DNA from: Sphingobium limneticum
GTDB taxonomy: Bacteria; Pseudomonadota; Alphaproteobacteria; Sphingomonadales; Sphingomonadaceae
NCBI RefSeq assembly: GCF_008710155.1
Contig: NZ_VYPZ01000006.1
Coordinates: forward strand, 1-64,000
Length of the DNA: 64,000 nt
Direction of reading: 5' to 3'
A program made the position numbers and the translations under genes. Shown here one piece after another: positions 8,874 through 17,010 of this stretch (position 1 is the first letter of the stretch; each line of letters begins with the position of its first letter). The notes beneath the pieces are model-generated. The model was not told the origin of the DNA. It worked only from the letters and a program-made list of their open reading frames with translations, and made no database searches.

Positions 8874-9109
8874 CCGGCATCCTCTCTTCTACTCCGGCGC
8901 ATGGTCCGATCCGCCTGTTGGTCGGCACGCACCTGCTGCTGCTCGTCCAGACCGTCCTGGTGTGCCAGGCATCGGACCCATTGCCGATATCCATGCGTAT
9001 CTTCCAGGGCATGTCGGGCCTGCTCGGCTTTAGCGCGCTGATCGTCGGCGTGCGCGGGGAAAGGCAGGATCAGGGCAAGCCATGGTGGGCGAAGCGCCAT
9101 GGTCGCTGA
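8870..9109 (+). CDS. Small membrane protein before traW
   Basis: This frame encodes 79 residues with two hydrophobic segments (about 13-33 and 42-60) and a basic C-terminus (KPWWAKRHGR). It starts at an ATG overlapping the previous stop (ATGA) and overlaps traW by 11 bases. Family unknown. The tight overlaps on both sides support it as a real gene, possibly an accessory membrane subunit of pilus assembly. Confidence 0.55.
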   Translation: MTGILSSTPAHGPIRLLVGTHLLLLVQTVLVCQASDPLPISMRIFQGMSGLLGFSALIVGVRGERQDQGKPWWAKRHGR

Positions 9110-9728
9110 AACCCTTTTCCCCGATCGTGCCCGCCACGCGCTGCTTGGCGCCCTCTTGGCTTGTCTCGCCTGCCAGCAGGCGCAGGGCGCAACCTCGACC
9201 ATTGGCCGGACCTGGCCGATCACCGAACCCGACGCGATGAGCGAGATCGAGGCGCGGGTCGCCAATGCACCCGATATGGCAGCGAAGTTCGGCCTGCGCG
9301 CCAACTGGTCAGCGCTCAAGGCCGCTTCGCTTGGGGTCACACCGGCCGATCGGACACGGAGCCTCATTCCCTTCTACACGGTCGATGAGGATATCCGACT
9401 GCCTGACGGCCGCATCCTCTATCCCAAGGGCTTCACCTTCAATCCCCTCGACTATGTCTCGCTGCCCCAGCGCCTCGTCATCGTCCACCCACGCGATCTT
9501 GCCTGGGCGCTCAAGGCCGCGCGCTTCACCGATTTCATCCTTCTGACCGCTGGCGATGCCCTGGATCTCTCCGAGCGCACAGGCCGCCCGCTCTTCATTC
9601 TGGAGGAGCGCATCAAGGAAAGGCTCGGTCTTACCGTCGCGCCGGTCATCGTCGCGCAAGAGGGAAAGAAGCTGGTTTTGCACGAATATGCGCCCAAGCG
9701 TCCCGCTGACCGGAGTGCCCGGCCATGA
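9099..9728 (+). CDS. traW: TraW, periplasmic pilus assembly protein
   Basis: This frame encodes 209 residues with a signal peptide (about 1-31, ending AQGA). The mature part opens with GRTWPITEPDAMSEIEARV, the TraW-family signature region. A central stretch (about 95-125) containing DEDIRLPDGRILYPKGFTFNPL matches the 'TV..DI..P.G..L...G...NP' pattern of TraW. It works with TraU and TrbC in pilus extension or retraction. The end overlaps traU (ATGA). Confidence 0.9.
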   Translation: MVAETLFPDRARHALLGALLACLACQQAQGATSTIGRTWPITEPDAMSEIEARVANAPDMAAKFGLRANWSALKAASLGVTPADRTRSLIPFYTVDEDIRLPDGRILYPKGFTFNPLDYVSLPQRLVIVHPRDLAWALKAARFTDFILLTAGDALDLSERTGRPLFILEERIKERLGLTVAPVIVAQEGKKLVLHEYAPKRPADRSARP

Positions 9729-10738
9729 ACCGCAAGCCCCTCCTGCGCGCCGCCGCCCTGACCATCGCCCTCACCATCGGTTCCGGCAGCACACCGGCGC
9801 AGGCATCCAAATGCGAAACCGGCACCATCTTCAATCCGCTCACCAAAGTGCGCTGGAACTGCATCTTCCCGATCACGATCGGCGGCGTCCGGGTCGGAAG
9901 CTTCGACAAGCTGGACAAGGAGCTGGACGCCCAGTCCGCGTCCAAGCCGTTATGCGCCTGCCGCAAGGGCGCCACCTTCTGGTTTGGCGTCAAAGTGAGC
10001 TTCTGGTCGCCCAACCGCATGATCGACGTGGTCACCGAACCCGGCTGCATGATGGCGCTCGGCGCAGATCTCCTGCCGACCGGTGGGAAGCTTCAGGGCA
10101 GCCAGTCCTCCATCGCCGATGGCACCAACAGCCAGAAAATGTTCGCGCAGATGCATTATTACATCTCGCCGGTCTGGAAGATGCTCGACATGTTCACTGA
10201 CCTCCCCTGCATCGAGGACGACGGGTTCGACGTCGCGATGATCACCGAAATACTGCCGACCTGGCAGTCCGGAACCTTGGGCGCGATCATCCAGCCCGAG
10301 GGCATTCTATTCGGCAATCCCGCCGCTGGCCTCGCCTGCATGGCCGACAGCGCCGCGGCGGCAGCGGGCAAGGTGCTCGATCCCCTCTTCTGGTGCATGG
10401 GAAGCTGGGGCGCCACCTACCCTGTCGCAGGTGACATCCATTTTGGCGACAGCGTCGAGGCCTGGGCGGGCCTTGCCGCACGCGGCACCTTCATGATGGG
10501 ACGCCTTGGCGCGCTTACCATCAGTTCGGCTGATGGCTGCTCCTTCAAGGCTCAGCCGATCTGGACCAAGAGCCGCTACAAGCTCCAGATCATGGAGCCG
10601 GTAAAGGGCGGCAAATGCGTCAATATCGGGCGTCCGGGCGCGCTCTGGTCGAGCGGCAAACATGCGCCCGGCAAGGACAACGCCCAGTTCATGTCCTTTG
10701 AAAAAGTGATCTGCTGCGCGGGAGTATCCACCCCGTGA
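9725..10738 (+). CDS. traU: TraU, cysteine-rich periplasmic transfer protein
   Basis: This frame encodes 337 residues with a signal peptide (about 1-27). The mature protein is rich in cysteines (about ten), as expected for TraU. Typical stretches are CETGTIFNPLTKVRWNCIFPITIGGV near the start, CACRKG, and an FWEP-like region. TraU is needed for pilus function and DNA transfer and depends on disulfide formation, which fits the DsbC-like and TraF proteins in the same operon. The start overlaps traW. Confidence 0.93.
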   Translation: MNRKPLLRAAALTIALTIGSGSTPAQASKCETGTIFNPLTKVRWNCIFPITIGGVRVGSFDKLDKELDAQSASKPLCACRKGATFWFGVKVSFWSPNRMIDVVTEPGCMMALGADLLPTGGKLQGSQSSIADGTNSQKMFAQMHYYISPVWKMLDMFTDLPCIEDDGFDVAMITEILPTWQSGTLGAIIQPEGILFGNPAAGLACMADSAAAAAGKVLDPLFWCMGSWGATYPVAGDIHFGDSVEAWAGLAARGTFMMGRLGALTISSADGCSFKAQPIWTKSRYKLQIMEPVKGGKCVNIGRPGALWSSGKHAPGKDNAQFMSFEKVICCAGVSTP

Positions 10739-11096
10739 GCATGTCACTTCCCTCATCCCCCGCACCGATCGACAGGCATTACAGATGGTCTGCCCGCCAC
10801 AGCCATTCTGGCACATTTGATCGGTGCGAGGGCGGAGCGGCGCCGTCCCCCCACAGCGTCGCTCCACTCCCCATTTCCCTCGCATGCCCGGTGACCGCCA
10901 GATCGGCGCCATGTGAGGGAAAGGTTAGCACGGTCGGTGAAACCCCTGCTCGGATCGGGTGTCCCCCCTCTCTAGCGCCCGATCCGATATCGGCCGTGCT
11001 GACAACCATATATGGCCGCGCCTGCTTTCTCATCAGGGCAAGCGGTGACAGCTTTCGCCTGGTCGCCGCAGTACCCATTTCTCCGGGAGGCACCCT
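10739..11096 (+). other. Stem-loop-rich intergenic segment between traU and traN
   Basis: This 358-base gap is the longest in the operon. It holds three strong inverted repeats: 10761-10770 with 10819-10828 (10 perfect pairs); 10874-10886 with 10910-10922 (12 of 13); and a nested pair at 10925-10933/10994-11002 (9 pairs with one G-T) and 10950-10959/10978-10987 (10 perfect pairs). An open frame of 121 codons (10735-11100) also runs through it and touches both neighbours. Its product has no recognisable feature, so I favour a structured RNA, processing site or inserted hairpin element. Confidence 0.45.
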
Positions 11097-13031
11097 GTGA
11101 GGGGCAAGACCCTCATCCTGGCTGTCGGCAGCCTGGCTCTCGCGCCGCAACTCTCTCGCGCGCAGGATATGGAAGCGCGTGCACGCGCCGCAGCGGCGGC
11201 ATCACGGGCAAAGTCTGGTGACAGCGACACGATCACGAATAGTTACGTCAATCCGGGCCTGGCTGGCGAGGCCATCAGCACCGTCGACAGCAATCGGCAA
11301 TTCACCACCAACCTTGCCTGCCAGAAAAGCGCGACGATGCTGGAGGTGCTTGTGCAGCCCGGTTCGACTGGTGACATCATCCAGTTGAGTGTAGCGCGCG
11401 ACAGCAATCTCGACGGCAGCTTCGATCAAAATCTCACCCTGCCCATTCCAGTATCGGGCATCTGCGCGAACGGTGTCCTCTCCTGCGATCCTGGAAGCTG
11501 GAACAACTGCACCCCCTTCAAATGGGATGTCTCGTCCGCTGGAGACCTCAAGCTCGCCCAGGTGCCGCTGACCGACCTCTCCGCCTGCTACTGCATCAAT
11601 GCGAGCTGCGGCAGCAATCTCGTGCTGGGTAATCTCAACTCCGTCCTCAAGGATCTGGGCGGCGGCGTTATCGGCGCGCTTACCACGGCCGATCCCCGGA
11701 TTGGGGTGGCGCAGACAAGTATCGAAGGCCCGGTCATCCGTTATATCGGCGCGCAGACGACGGCGTGCACCAGCAGCCCCTCAGTGTCGGCAACAACCTA
11801 TCTCGCTAATCCAACCGCCATAGCGGGGGATGCATCGGCCACCGCGCAGGGAAGCAGCGTCTTCCAGACACTGGCCGGTTCACCGTCGGCAAGCGGCAAG
11901 GCGCAGGAAACCCGGGCCTGCACCATCGCGCGCGAGATCAATATTAGCGATCCGAACTTCGATGCCGTCATTGCGCGATCGGGCGGTCGATCAACCCTCG
12001 CTGTGAGTCCAACCGTTGCGCGGTTCCAGATGGGGTCACCCGGCGAAAAGAGCCTGACGGGCGGCCGCTGCTCAATCTTTGAATTCCAGATGACGCTCAC
12101 CGTCGGTGATCGCGATCGCCTGCGCGGCGTCCGCCTTGTCCGCTATTATGCCGACGACTGGGCGCAAATCACCGTGGACGGCACGCTGGTCGCTTCGGGT
12201 CCTCAAAGCTGGACCGGAGCAGGATTGCCGCCCGGCAATTGCGAGCAGGGACGCATCTTCACGCGCACGCCCGGCACCGATCTTCTACCGTTCATGACCC
12301 CTGGCGCCCATGAAATCCGCATGCGGGTCGCGGTGGCCGATGAAGGCGGCGCGCTTGCCGAAATCGAGGCGGAAATCGACGATAGCTGCAGTGTCGATGA
12401 ACGGCTCGTCGATCTTTGCTCGCCCTATGCACAGGATCAGGACTGCAGGCTCATCCTGGAAGAGGTCGACGGCGTCGAGACCTTCCGCAATGGCGTCAAC
12501 ACAGGGCTAAAGCCCCTGGCGCAAACACGGCGCTTCGGGGCTGGACAATGCAGCTACCAGTTCACGCGGGATTTTTTCGAACGCAGGCGCCGTTATGCGT
12601 GTGTCACTGACAGCGCGGCGCTCGCTGAGCCCGATCTCACACGCAGCGCTTATATCATCGACCATTCCACCGAAACGCTGCTCGCCGATCGAACCGCGTC
12701 GAGCGACGGGACGATCTCAACCTCGACGCGGGAGTTTTCGCTGCCCGATCGCGGTTCGGTGCCTGCCTGCGAGCCTGTCTGCAAGACGCGCGCACCCAAG
12801 GTGAATAGCGACGTCGCCGTTTCAGGCGCGGTTGGCGCTGCCCAAAATGATCCAGCTGGCTGGAACAGCTTCTATCATAGCTGCACCGCCGACAATGTCT
12901 GTCCGCTGGGCGAAGGGGAGGAACTGGTCACCGCCTGCGGCTGCCTTGACGATTTTCCCGAAGCCGCCGTCATGATGCAGACCGTCCGCCTCGCCGGCTC
13001 TGACCTTGCCTGCACTGCGGGGACGCCATGA
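11097..13031 (+). CDS. traN: TraN-like outer-membrane mating protein, N-terminal part
   Basis: This frame encodes 644 residues. The GTG start at 11097 is chosen by the GGGAGG ribosome site just before it. A signal peptide (about 1-22) is followed by a large cysteine-rich extracellular or periplasmic protein. TraN proteins are outer-membrane adhesins that stabilise mating pairs. Here the usual TraN C-terminal domain is absent and is encoded by the next gene, whose ATG overlaps this stop. The composition and operon place support TraN, but the N-terminal region is variable in the family, so this half is the less certain one. Confidence 0.7.
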   Translation: MRGKTLILAVGSLALAPQLSRAQDMEARARAAAAASRAKSGDSDTITNSYVNPGLAGEAISTVDSNRQFTTNLACQKSATMLEVLVQPGSTGDIIQLSVARDSNLDGSFDQNLTLPIPVSGICANGVLSCDPGSWNNCTPFKWDVSSAGDLKLAQVPLTDLSACYCINASCGSNLVLGNLNSVLKDLGGGVIGALTTADPRIGVAQTSIEGPVIRYIGAQTTACTSSPSVSATTYLANPTAIAGDASATAQGSSVFQTLAGSPSASGKAQETRACTIAREINISDPNFDAVIARSGGRSTLAVSPTVARFQMGSPGEKSLTGGRCSIFEFQMTLTVGDRDRLRGVRLVRYYADDWAQITVDGTLVASGPQSWTGAGLPPGNCEQGRIFTRTPGTDLLPFMTPGAHEIRMRVAVADEGGALAEIEAEIDDSCSVDERLVDLCSPYAQDQDCRLILEEVDGVETFRNGVNTGLKPLAQTRRFGAGQCSYQFTRDFFERRRRYACVTDSAALAEPDLTRSAYIIDHSTETLLADRTASSDGTISTSTREFSLPDRGSVPACEPVCKTRAPKVNSDVAVSGAVGAAQNDPAGWNSFYHSCTADNVCPLGEGEELVTACGCLDDFPEAAVMMQTVRLAGSDLACTAGTP

Positions 13032-14116
13032 GACAGGGCAGCTTCCTCATATTGCTGAGCGCAGCGCTCATAGCGATCACCATCCCAGCGTCAGCATGGG
13101 CGACCCAACTCTGCGCTGCAGACCTTAACGGCAATGGCGATGCGGCTGATGAAGGCGAAATGGCCAGCTGCACCGCCATGGCGGATGGAGCCACCCAATG
13201 CCCGATCCAGCAGACGCTTTGCGTGGCCGACGCCGCCGGCGCCTATAGTTGCCCGCTTGGGAGCCAACATCAATGCCTTGTGCCTGCGGCCGGCGGCACG
13301 CCGACCTGCTCGCCCGTCGCCTGCATCGACACAGCGCTCAATCCGGTCGAGGATGAAGTGCTGGTCGATGATGCCGGCCCGGACAATGACGGCCCGGTCG
13401 ACGCAGACGGCAACTGTCTTGGCGCCATCGAGATATTTGGTGGCCGGGCGCTCCGCTGCCGACCGCCCGGCGCGAGCGTCACCTTCCAGAATTGCTGCAA
13501 GGACAGGGACAGGATCGTAAAGGACGGCATGGGCGGCTCGATCAGCTCGATCACCACCAAGATCGCGATCGCCAAGGGCGTGTTCACGGGCGCCAAGGCC
13601 GCCTATCTCGCCTTCAAGGCCGGTGCCACGGCGGGCCAGGCAGCAAGCGCGGGCGCCAACGCCATCATCATCGGTCTTGATCCCACCTCGATCGCGATCA
13701 GCCTTGCCATCAACTTCATGATGGAGGTGCTGCTCGCCGGCTGCGACCAACAGGATATGGAAACCGGCATGCTGCGTGGATCGGGCATGTGCCATGAGGT
13801 CGGCAGCTACTGCTCCTCATCCATCCTTGGCGTCTGCATCCAGAAGGCGCGCGGCCATTGCTGCTTCAACACCAAACTCGGCCGCATCATCCAGGAGCAG
13901 GGCCGCCCGCAGCTCAGCGCCTTCAACGCCATGGGCTGGGGCACGCCCAAGCAGCCTTACTGCCGCGGCTTTACCGCAGAAGAATTTCAGGCGCTCGATT
14001 TCAGCCGGATGGATCTCTCAGAATATTATGCGGAGATCGAGGCGCGCGCCCAGTCCGACATTCAAATAGACATGGAGGAGAAGGTCGATGCCTATCTGCG
14101 CACCGTCAATCCCTGA
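13028..14116 (+). CDS. TraN C-terminal-domain protein
   Basis: This frame encodes 362 residues with a signal peptide (about 1-26). About 20 cysteines are present. The last third carries the conserved end of TraN: GHCCFNTKLGRIIQEQGR, then GWG, then CRGFTAEEFQALDFSRMDLSEYY. F TraN is one chain of about 600 residues; here the conserved end is a separate exported protein, joined to the preceding gene by an ATGA overlap. The two probably act together in the outer membrane for mating-pair stabilisation. It overlaps trbC by 29 bases. Confidence 0.8.
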   Translation: MRQGSFLILLSAALIAITIPASAWATQLCAADLNGNGDAADEGEMASCTAMADGATQCPIQQTLCVADAAGAYSCPLGSQHQCLVPAAGGTPTCSPVACIDTALNPVEDEVLVDDAGPDNDGPVDADGNCLGAIEIFGGRALRCRPPGASVTFQNCCKDRDRIVKDGMGGSISSITTKIAIAKGVFTGAKAAYLAFKAGATAGQAASAGANAIIIGLDPTSIAISLAINFMMEVLLAGCDQQDMETGMLRGSGMCHEVGSYCSSSILGVCIQKARGHCCFNTKLGRIIQEQGRPQLSAFNAMGWGTPKQPYCRGFTAEEFQALDFSRMDLSEYYAEIEARAQSDIQIDMEEKVDAYLRTVNP

Positions 14117-14951
14117 CGCCCCGATTGCGCCGTTCATCCTGGCGCTGGCGCTCCTCTCATCAACGCATGGAGAGGCGTGGGGGGCCGAGCGAGCAACCGG
14201 GCAAAGCTCGGCCATGGAACGTCTGGTCAAAGCCAGAACAGCTGGCGCTCCAGCGACGCCACAGGGGCCAGCCGAGATTCCTCCCCCCGATCCTGCTCTA
14301 AAACGGCGCGCCTTCGACGCTATGGTCAAGCGCAAGGCCGATCCGAAATTGGCTGAGCAGGCACGCGCGGCACAGGCACGGGCAGCAAAAGCGCTCGCCG
14401 CAGAGCAGGAGGCCATGAGCGCCAGGCTCCATCAGGCGCTGGGTCTGGCGCCACCAGATGGCGCTTCAACACCCCGGCCCGCCTCCGCCAATGCGCCAGC
14501 CAAAGCCTGGGTGCCCGTGCTGTTCGCGTCCTCATCGATGCCGCTCGAGACCTTGCGCACCTATGCCGGGCAGCTTGAGCGGGTCGGTGGGGTCATCGCC
14601 TTTCGCGGCGTACCCGGCGGTCTCACAAGGATGGGTCCAATGGCAGAGCTTACGGCGCGGATGTTGCGGCTCGATCCTGGCTGCGAAGGCCCGGCCTGTA
14701 CGATGCGCAATGTCCAGGTGGTGATCGATCCGATCCTGTTTCGCCAGCACGGCATCGTTCGCGTGCCGGCCCTGGCCATGGTTCCGGGCGATCCGACCCA
14801 GCCCTATTGTGAGCGGGAGGACGAGAATGCGCCGCGTGCCGCCCATCTCGTCCTGGGAGACGCTGCGCTTTCAGGCCTGCTCGATGAATATGGCCGATTG
14901 GGCGGCAAAGAGGAGGTGCGCGATGCTTCGGCTCGTCTGGCTGGCCGCTAA
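14088..14951 (+). CDS. trbC: TrbC, periplasmic pilus assembly protein
   Basis: This frame encodes 287 residues. A signal-like N-terminus is followed by an Ala/Lys-rich helical stretch (about 70-110). A TrbC-type domain follows with VLFASSSMPLETLRTYAGQLERVGGVIAFRGV, the family hallmark ('.f.S.SMP...L'), and later VQVVIDPILFRQHGIVRVPAL. TrbC acts with TraW in F-pilus biogenesis. It begins inside the previous gene and ends inside the peptidase gene. Confidence 0.9.
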   Translation: MPICAPSIPDAPIAPFILALALLSSTHGEAWGAERATGQSSAMERLVKARTAGAPATPQGPAEIPPPDPALKRRAFDAMVKRKADPKLAEQARAAQARAAKALAAEQEAMSARLHQALGLAPPDGASTPRPASANAPAKAWVPVLFASSSMPLETLRTYAGQLERVGGVIAFRGVPGGLTRMGPMAELTARMLRLDPGCEGPACTMRNVQVVIDPILFRQHGIVRVPALAMVPGDPTQPYCEREDENAPRAAHLVLGDAALSGLLDEYGRLGGKEEVRDASARLAGR

Positions 14952-15522
14952 TCGGCTTTTCCTCTGGGCTAAACTTCTCCCACGCGAGGCCGCCCTGGCG
15001 CTGGGCGGCGCGGTGGGCGACCAGAAGGCGCGGCCCGCCCGCTTCTGGCTCGCCCTTGGCATCACCCTGCCGCTGGCGACGATCACCTGGCAGGCGATCC
15101 CGGCCGTCACGATCGTCATGAGCCCGTCGATCGATGCCTTCGCAGTGCGCGCCGCGCCGGGAACCATCCACAAGGGCGACCTTGTCATGTTCGAGCTCAC
15201 CCATCCCATTGTCGGTCCCCACCCCATCAGCGTCACCAAAAGGGCCATGTGCATGGCCGGCGAACGCCTGCGCGAGGTTGAGCGCCATTCAGTGTTCGAT
15301 GGCAGGGTCACAAACAGCAGCTATTATTGCGGCAACACCCTGCTGGGTATCAGCCGTCCCATGGGCCGGGGCGGCCAGCGCCTCGACCATCTGCGCTGGG
15401 GCGATCATGTCCTTCCGGCGGGCTTCATCTATGTCGGATCGGACCATCCAGAGGGTTTTGACAGCCGCTACTTCGGCCCGGTGCGGATCGAACGCCTCAC
15501 CCGCATGGAGCGGGTGCTGTGA
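14923..15522 (+). CDS. TraF/TrhF-type S26 signal peptidase
   Basis: This frame encodes 199 residues. The ATG at 14923 follows a strong AAAGAGGAGG ribosome site. One membrane helix (about 40-58) is followed by an S26-type fold: SPSIDAFAV (likely serine region), KGDLVMFELTHP, VTKRAMCMAGERL (likely general-base Lys in TKR) and the C-terminal GFIYVGSDHPEGFDSRYFGPV box. Such peptidases mature pilin or other transfer proteins; TraA encoded at 1871 is the obvious substrate. It overlaps its neighbours on both sides. Confidence 0.85.
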   Translation: MLRLVWLAANRLFLWAKLLPREAALALGGAVGDQKARPARFWLALGITLPLATITWQAIPAVTIVMSPSIDAFAVRAAPGTIHKGDLVMFELTHPIVGPHPISVTKRAMCMAGERLREVERHSVFDGRVTNSSYYCGNTLLGISRPMGRGGQRLDHLRWGDHVLPAGFIYVGSDHPEGFDSRYFGPVRIERLTRMERVL

Positions 15523-16373
15523 GGTGGGGCCTCGCCTTATCCGCGATTGCTTTTGCGGCGTCCACGTCATCGCCGGCCGCGGAACCCGACGGTGGCCCCA
15601 AGCTCGGCTATTGGTGGTATGCGCCCAAACCAGCAGACGCCAGCAAAGCGGACGAGGATCAGCTGCCGCCTGCGCCAGTTATCCCGCCCATGATCGAGCT
15701 CGCCAAATGGAGCCCGCCCCGTATCGCGAAACTCATCAGCGAGCAGCGCGATTATGCCGCCACGGTCCTGACCGTCGATGCGGTCGCCGATTTCTGGCGG
15801 CTCCAGGACTTTGCGCGGCGCAAGGCCCGCGCCTTTGCCGGCGTCACGCAGCTCGCCATGCTGACCCATCCGGAGCTCAGTGCCCGCTCCGCCTATCCGG
15901 TGGTGGGCGACGCGCGCGACGCCATGGGTGCGCAGAAGGACGCCACGCGCCGCGCTTATCTCCGATCCAAAGGCAGCGAGTTTGCGCTCATCATGTTCTC
16001 GCGTGCGAGCTGCGGCTATTGCCGTCTCCAGTGGCCGATCCTCCAGCGCTTCCAAGAGGAAATGGGCTGGCAAGTGAGCAGCCAGGATCTCGATCGCAAG
16101 CCTGAGCTCTCCAGCCGCTTTGGCGTCGATGTGACGCCCACGACCATGGTGATCCGCCGGGGTTCGGCGCAGCGCATGGTGATCGCCAATGGCGTGGAGG
16201 CCTATCCCAATCTCATCCAGACCGCCTATCAGGCGGTGAAGCTGCTTTCGGGCGACATTCGGCCCGAACAGTTCCTGACCGGTGCCGGCGAGGAAAATGG
16301 CTTTTTCGACGCTCTGGCTAATGGACCTGTCGCAGCCAGCGACCCGGCTGTGAACCCGAGCCGGCAACCGTGA
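15519..16373 (+). CDS. traF: F-type TraF, thioredoxin-like pilus assembly protein
   Basis: This frame encodes 284 residues, GTG start overlapping the previous stop (GTGA). A signal peptide (about 1-20) precedes a family-typical GYWWY motif near 30. A thioredoxin fold follows with C165-G-Y-C168 (SRASCGYCRLQWP) and a cis-Pro region VDVTPTTMV. Many F-type TraF proteins have lost the cysteines; this one keeps a CXXC pair and may be redox-active, like TraF of some IncP and ICE systems. It works in the periplasm. Confidence 0.9.
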   Translation: MRWGLALSAIAFAASTSSPAAEPDGGPKLGYWWYAPKPADASKADEDQLPPAPVIPPMIELAKWSPPRIAKLISEQRDYAATVLTVDAVADFWRLQDFARRKARAFAGVTQLAMLTHPELSARSAYPVVGDARDAMGAQKDATRRAYLRSKGSEFALIMFSRASCGYCRLQWPILQRFQEEMGWQVSSQDLDRKPELSSRFGVDVTPTTMVIRRGSAQRMVIANGVEAYPNLIQTAYQAVKLLSGDIRPEQFLTGAGEENGFFDALANGPVAASDPAVNPSRQP

Positions 16374-16960
16374 AGTCGATCTTCATCATATTGGTCACTG
16401 CGACGGCTGTCGGCGCCGGTCCAGTGATCGCAGCCGGACCTCCGACCCGCGCCGACGCCGCACGCGCTGCCGTCCATCCGGTCAGCACCGAGCAGGCGAT
16501 GAAAGCCTGGCTCGATCGCGTTCCGCGCACCAGCGCCTATCCGCCGGATTTTGACGCGACTTTGCGAGGCCAGGGTTCGGCCTATGTGATCGAGATGAGC
16601 ACAGCGCCGGGCTGCCTGCCCTGCGGTGATCTCTGGTCCAAGCTTGGCGCCATCAAGGCCCGATATAGCTGGGCCGTCCGGACCATTTCAGAGCAGGAGG
16701 CCATGATCCGTTCGGGACGCCTCGGTATCCCCTGGGTCGGGCATCCGGTGGCCTGGGTCCGGCCATTGGCCGATCCCAATCGCATCATACCGGTGGCGAT
16801 CGGCACCGATCATTCAGCCAATATCAGCCGCAACCTCTATCTCGCGGCCAAGATGCAGACGGGCGTGCGCGTGGGCGTAGGGGTACGCGCCATGTCCAAA
16901 TTCACAGGGATCGTCGGCCTGTCCGCGTCCCTCCCATCCACCTCTCGACGGAAAGGCTAA
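16370..16960 (+). CDS. Thioredoxin-like transfer protein (TrbB-like)
   Basis: This frame encodes 196 residues, GTG start overlapping traF. It has a signal peptide (about 1-22) and a short thioredoxin-like domain with C82-L-P-C85 (MSTAPGCLPCGDLW). It sits where F-type operons carry trbB, a periplasmic disulfide isomerase-like protein, and I take it as its functional counterpart. It is the third CXXC protein of the operon. Its end is 50 bases before traH. Confidence 0.65.
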   Translation: MKSIFIILVTATAVGAGPVIAAGPPTRADAARAAVHPVSTEQAMKAWLDRVPRTSAYPPDFDATLRGQGSAYVIEMSTAPGCLPCGDLWSKLGAIKARYSWAVRTISEQEAMIRSGRLGIPWVGHPVAWVRPLADPNRIIPVAIGTDHSANISRNLYLAAKMQTGVRVGVGVRAMSKFTGIVGLSASLPSTSRRKG

Positions 16961-17010
16961 GCAATGGCGGGCGCAGCCGATCCCACCCCCTCACCCCATC
17001 GGAGGCCGCC

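Noticed and set aside
10735..11100. 121-codon open frame between traU and traN as a gene
   Set aside because: Not called as a CDS because the product has no recognisable feature and the region is full of stem-loops; traN has its own ribosome site. Kept open as a rival explanation in the findings.
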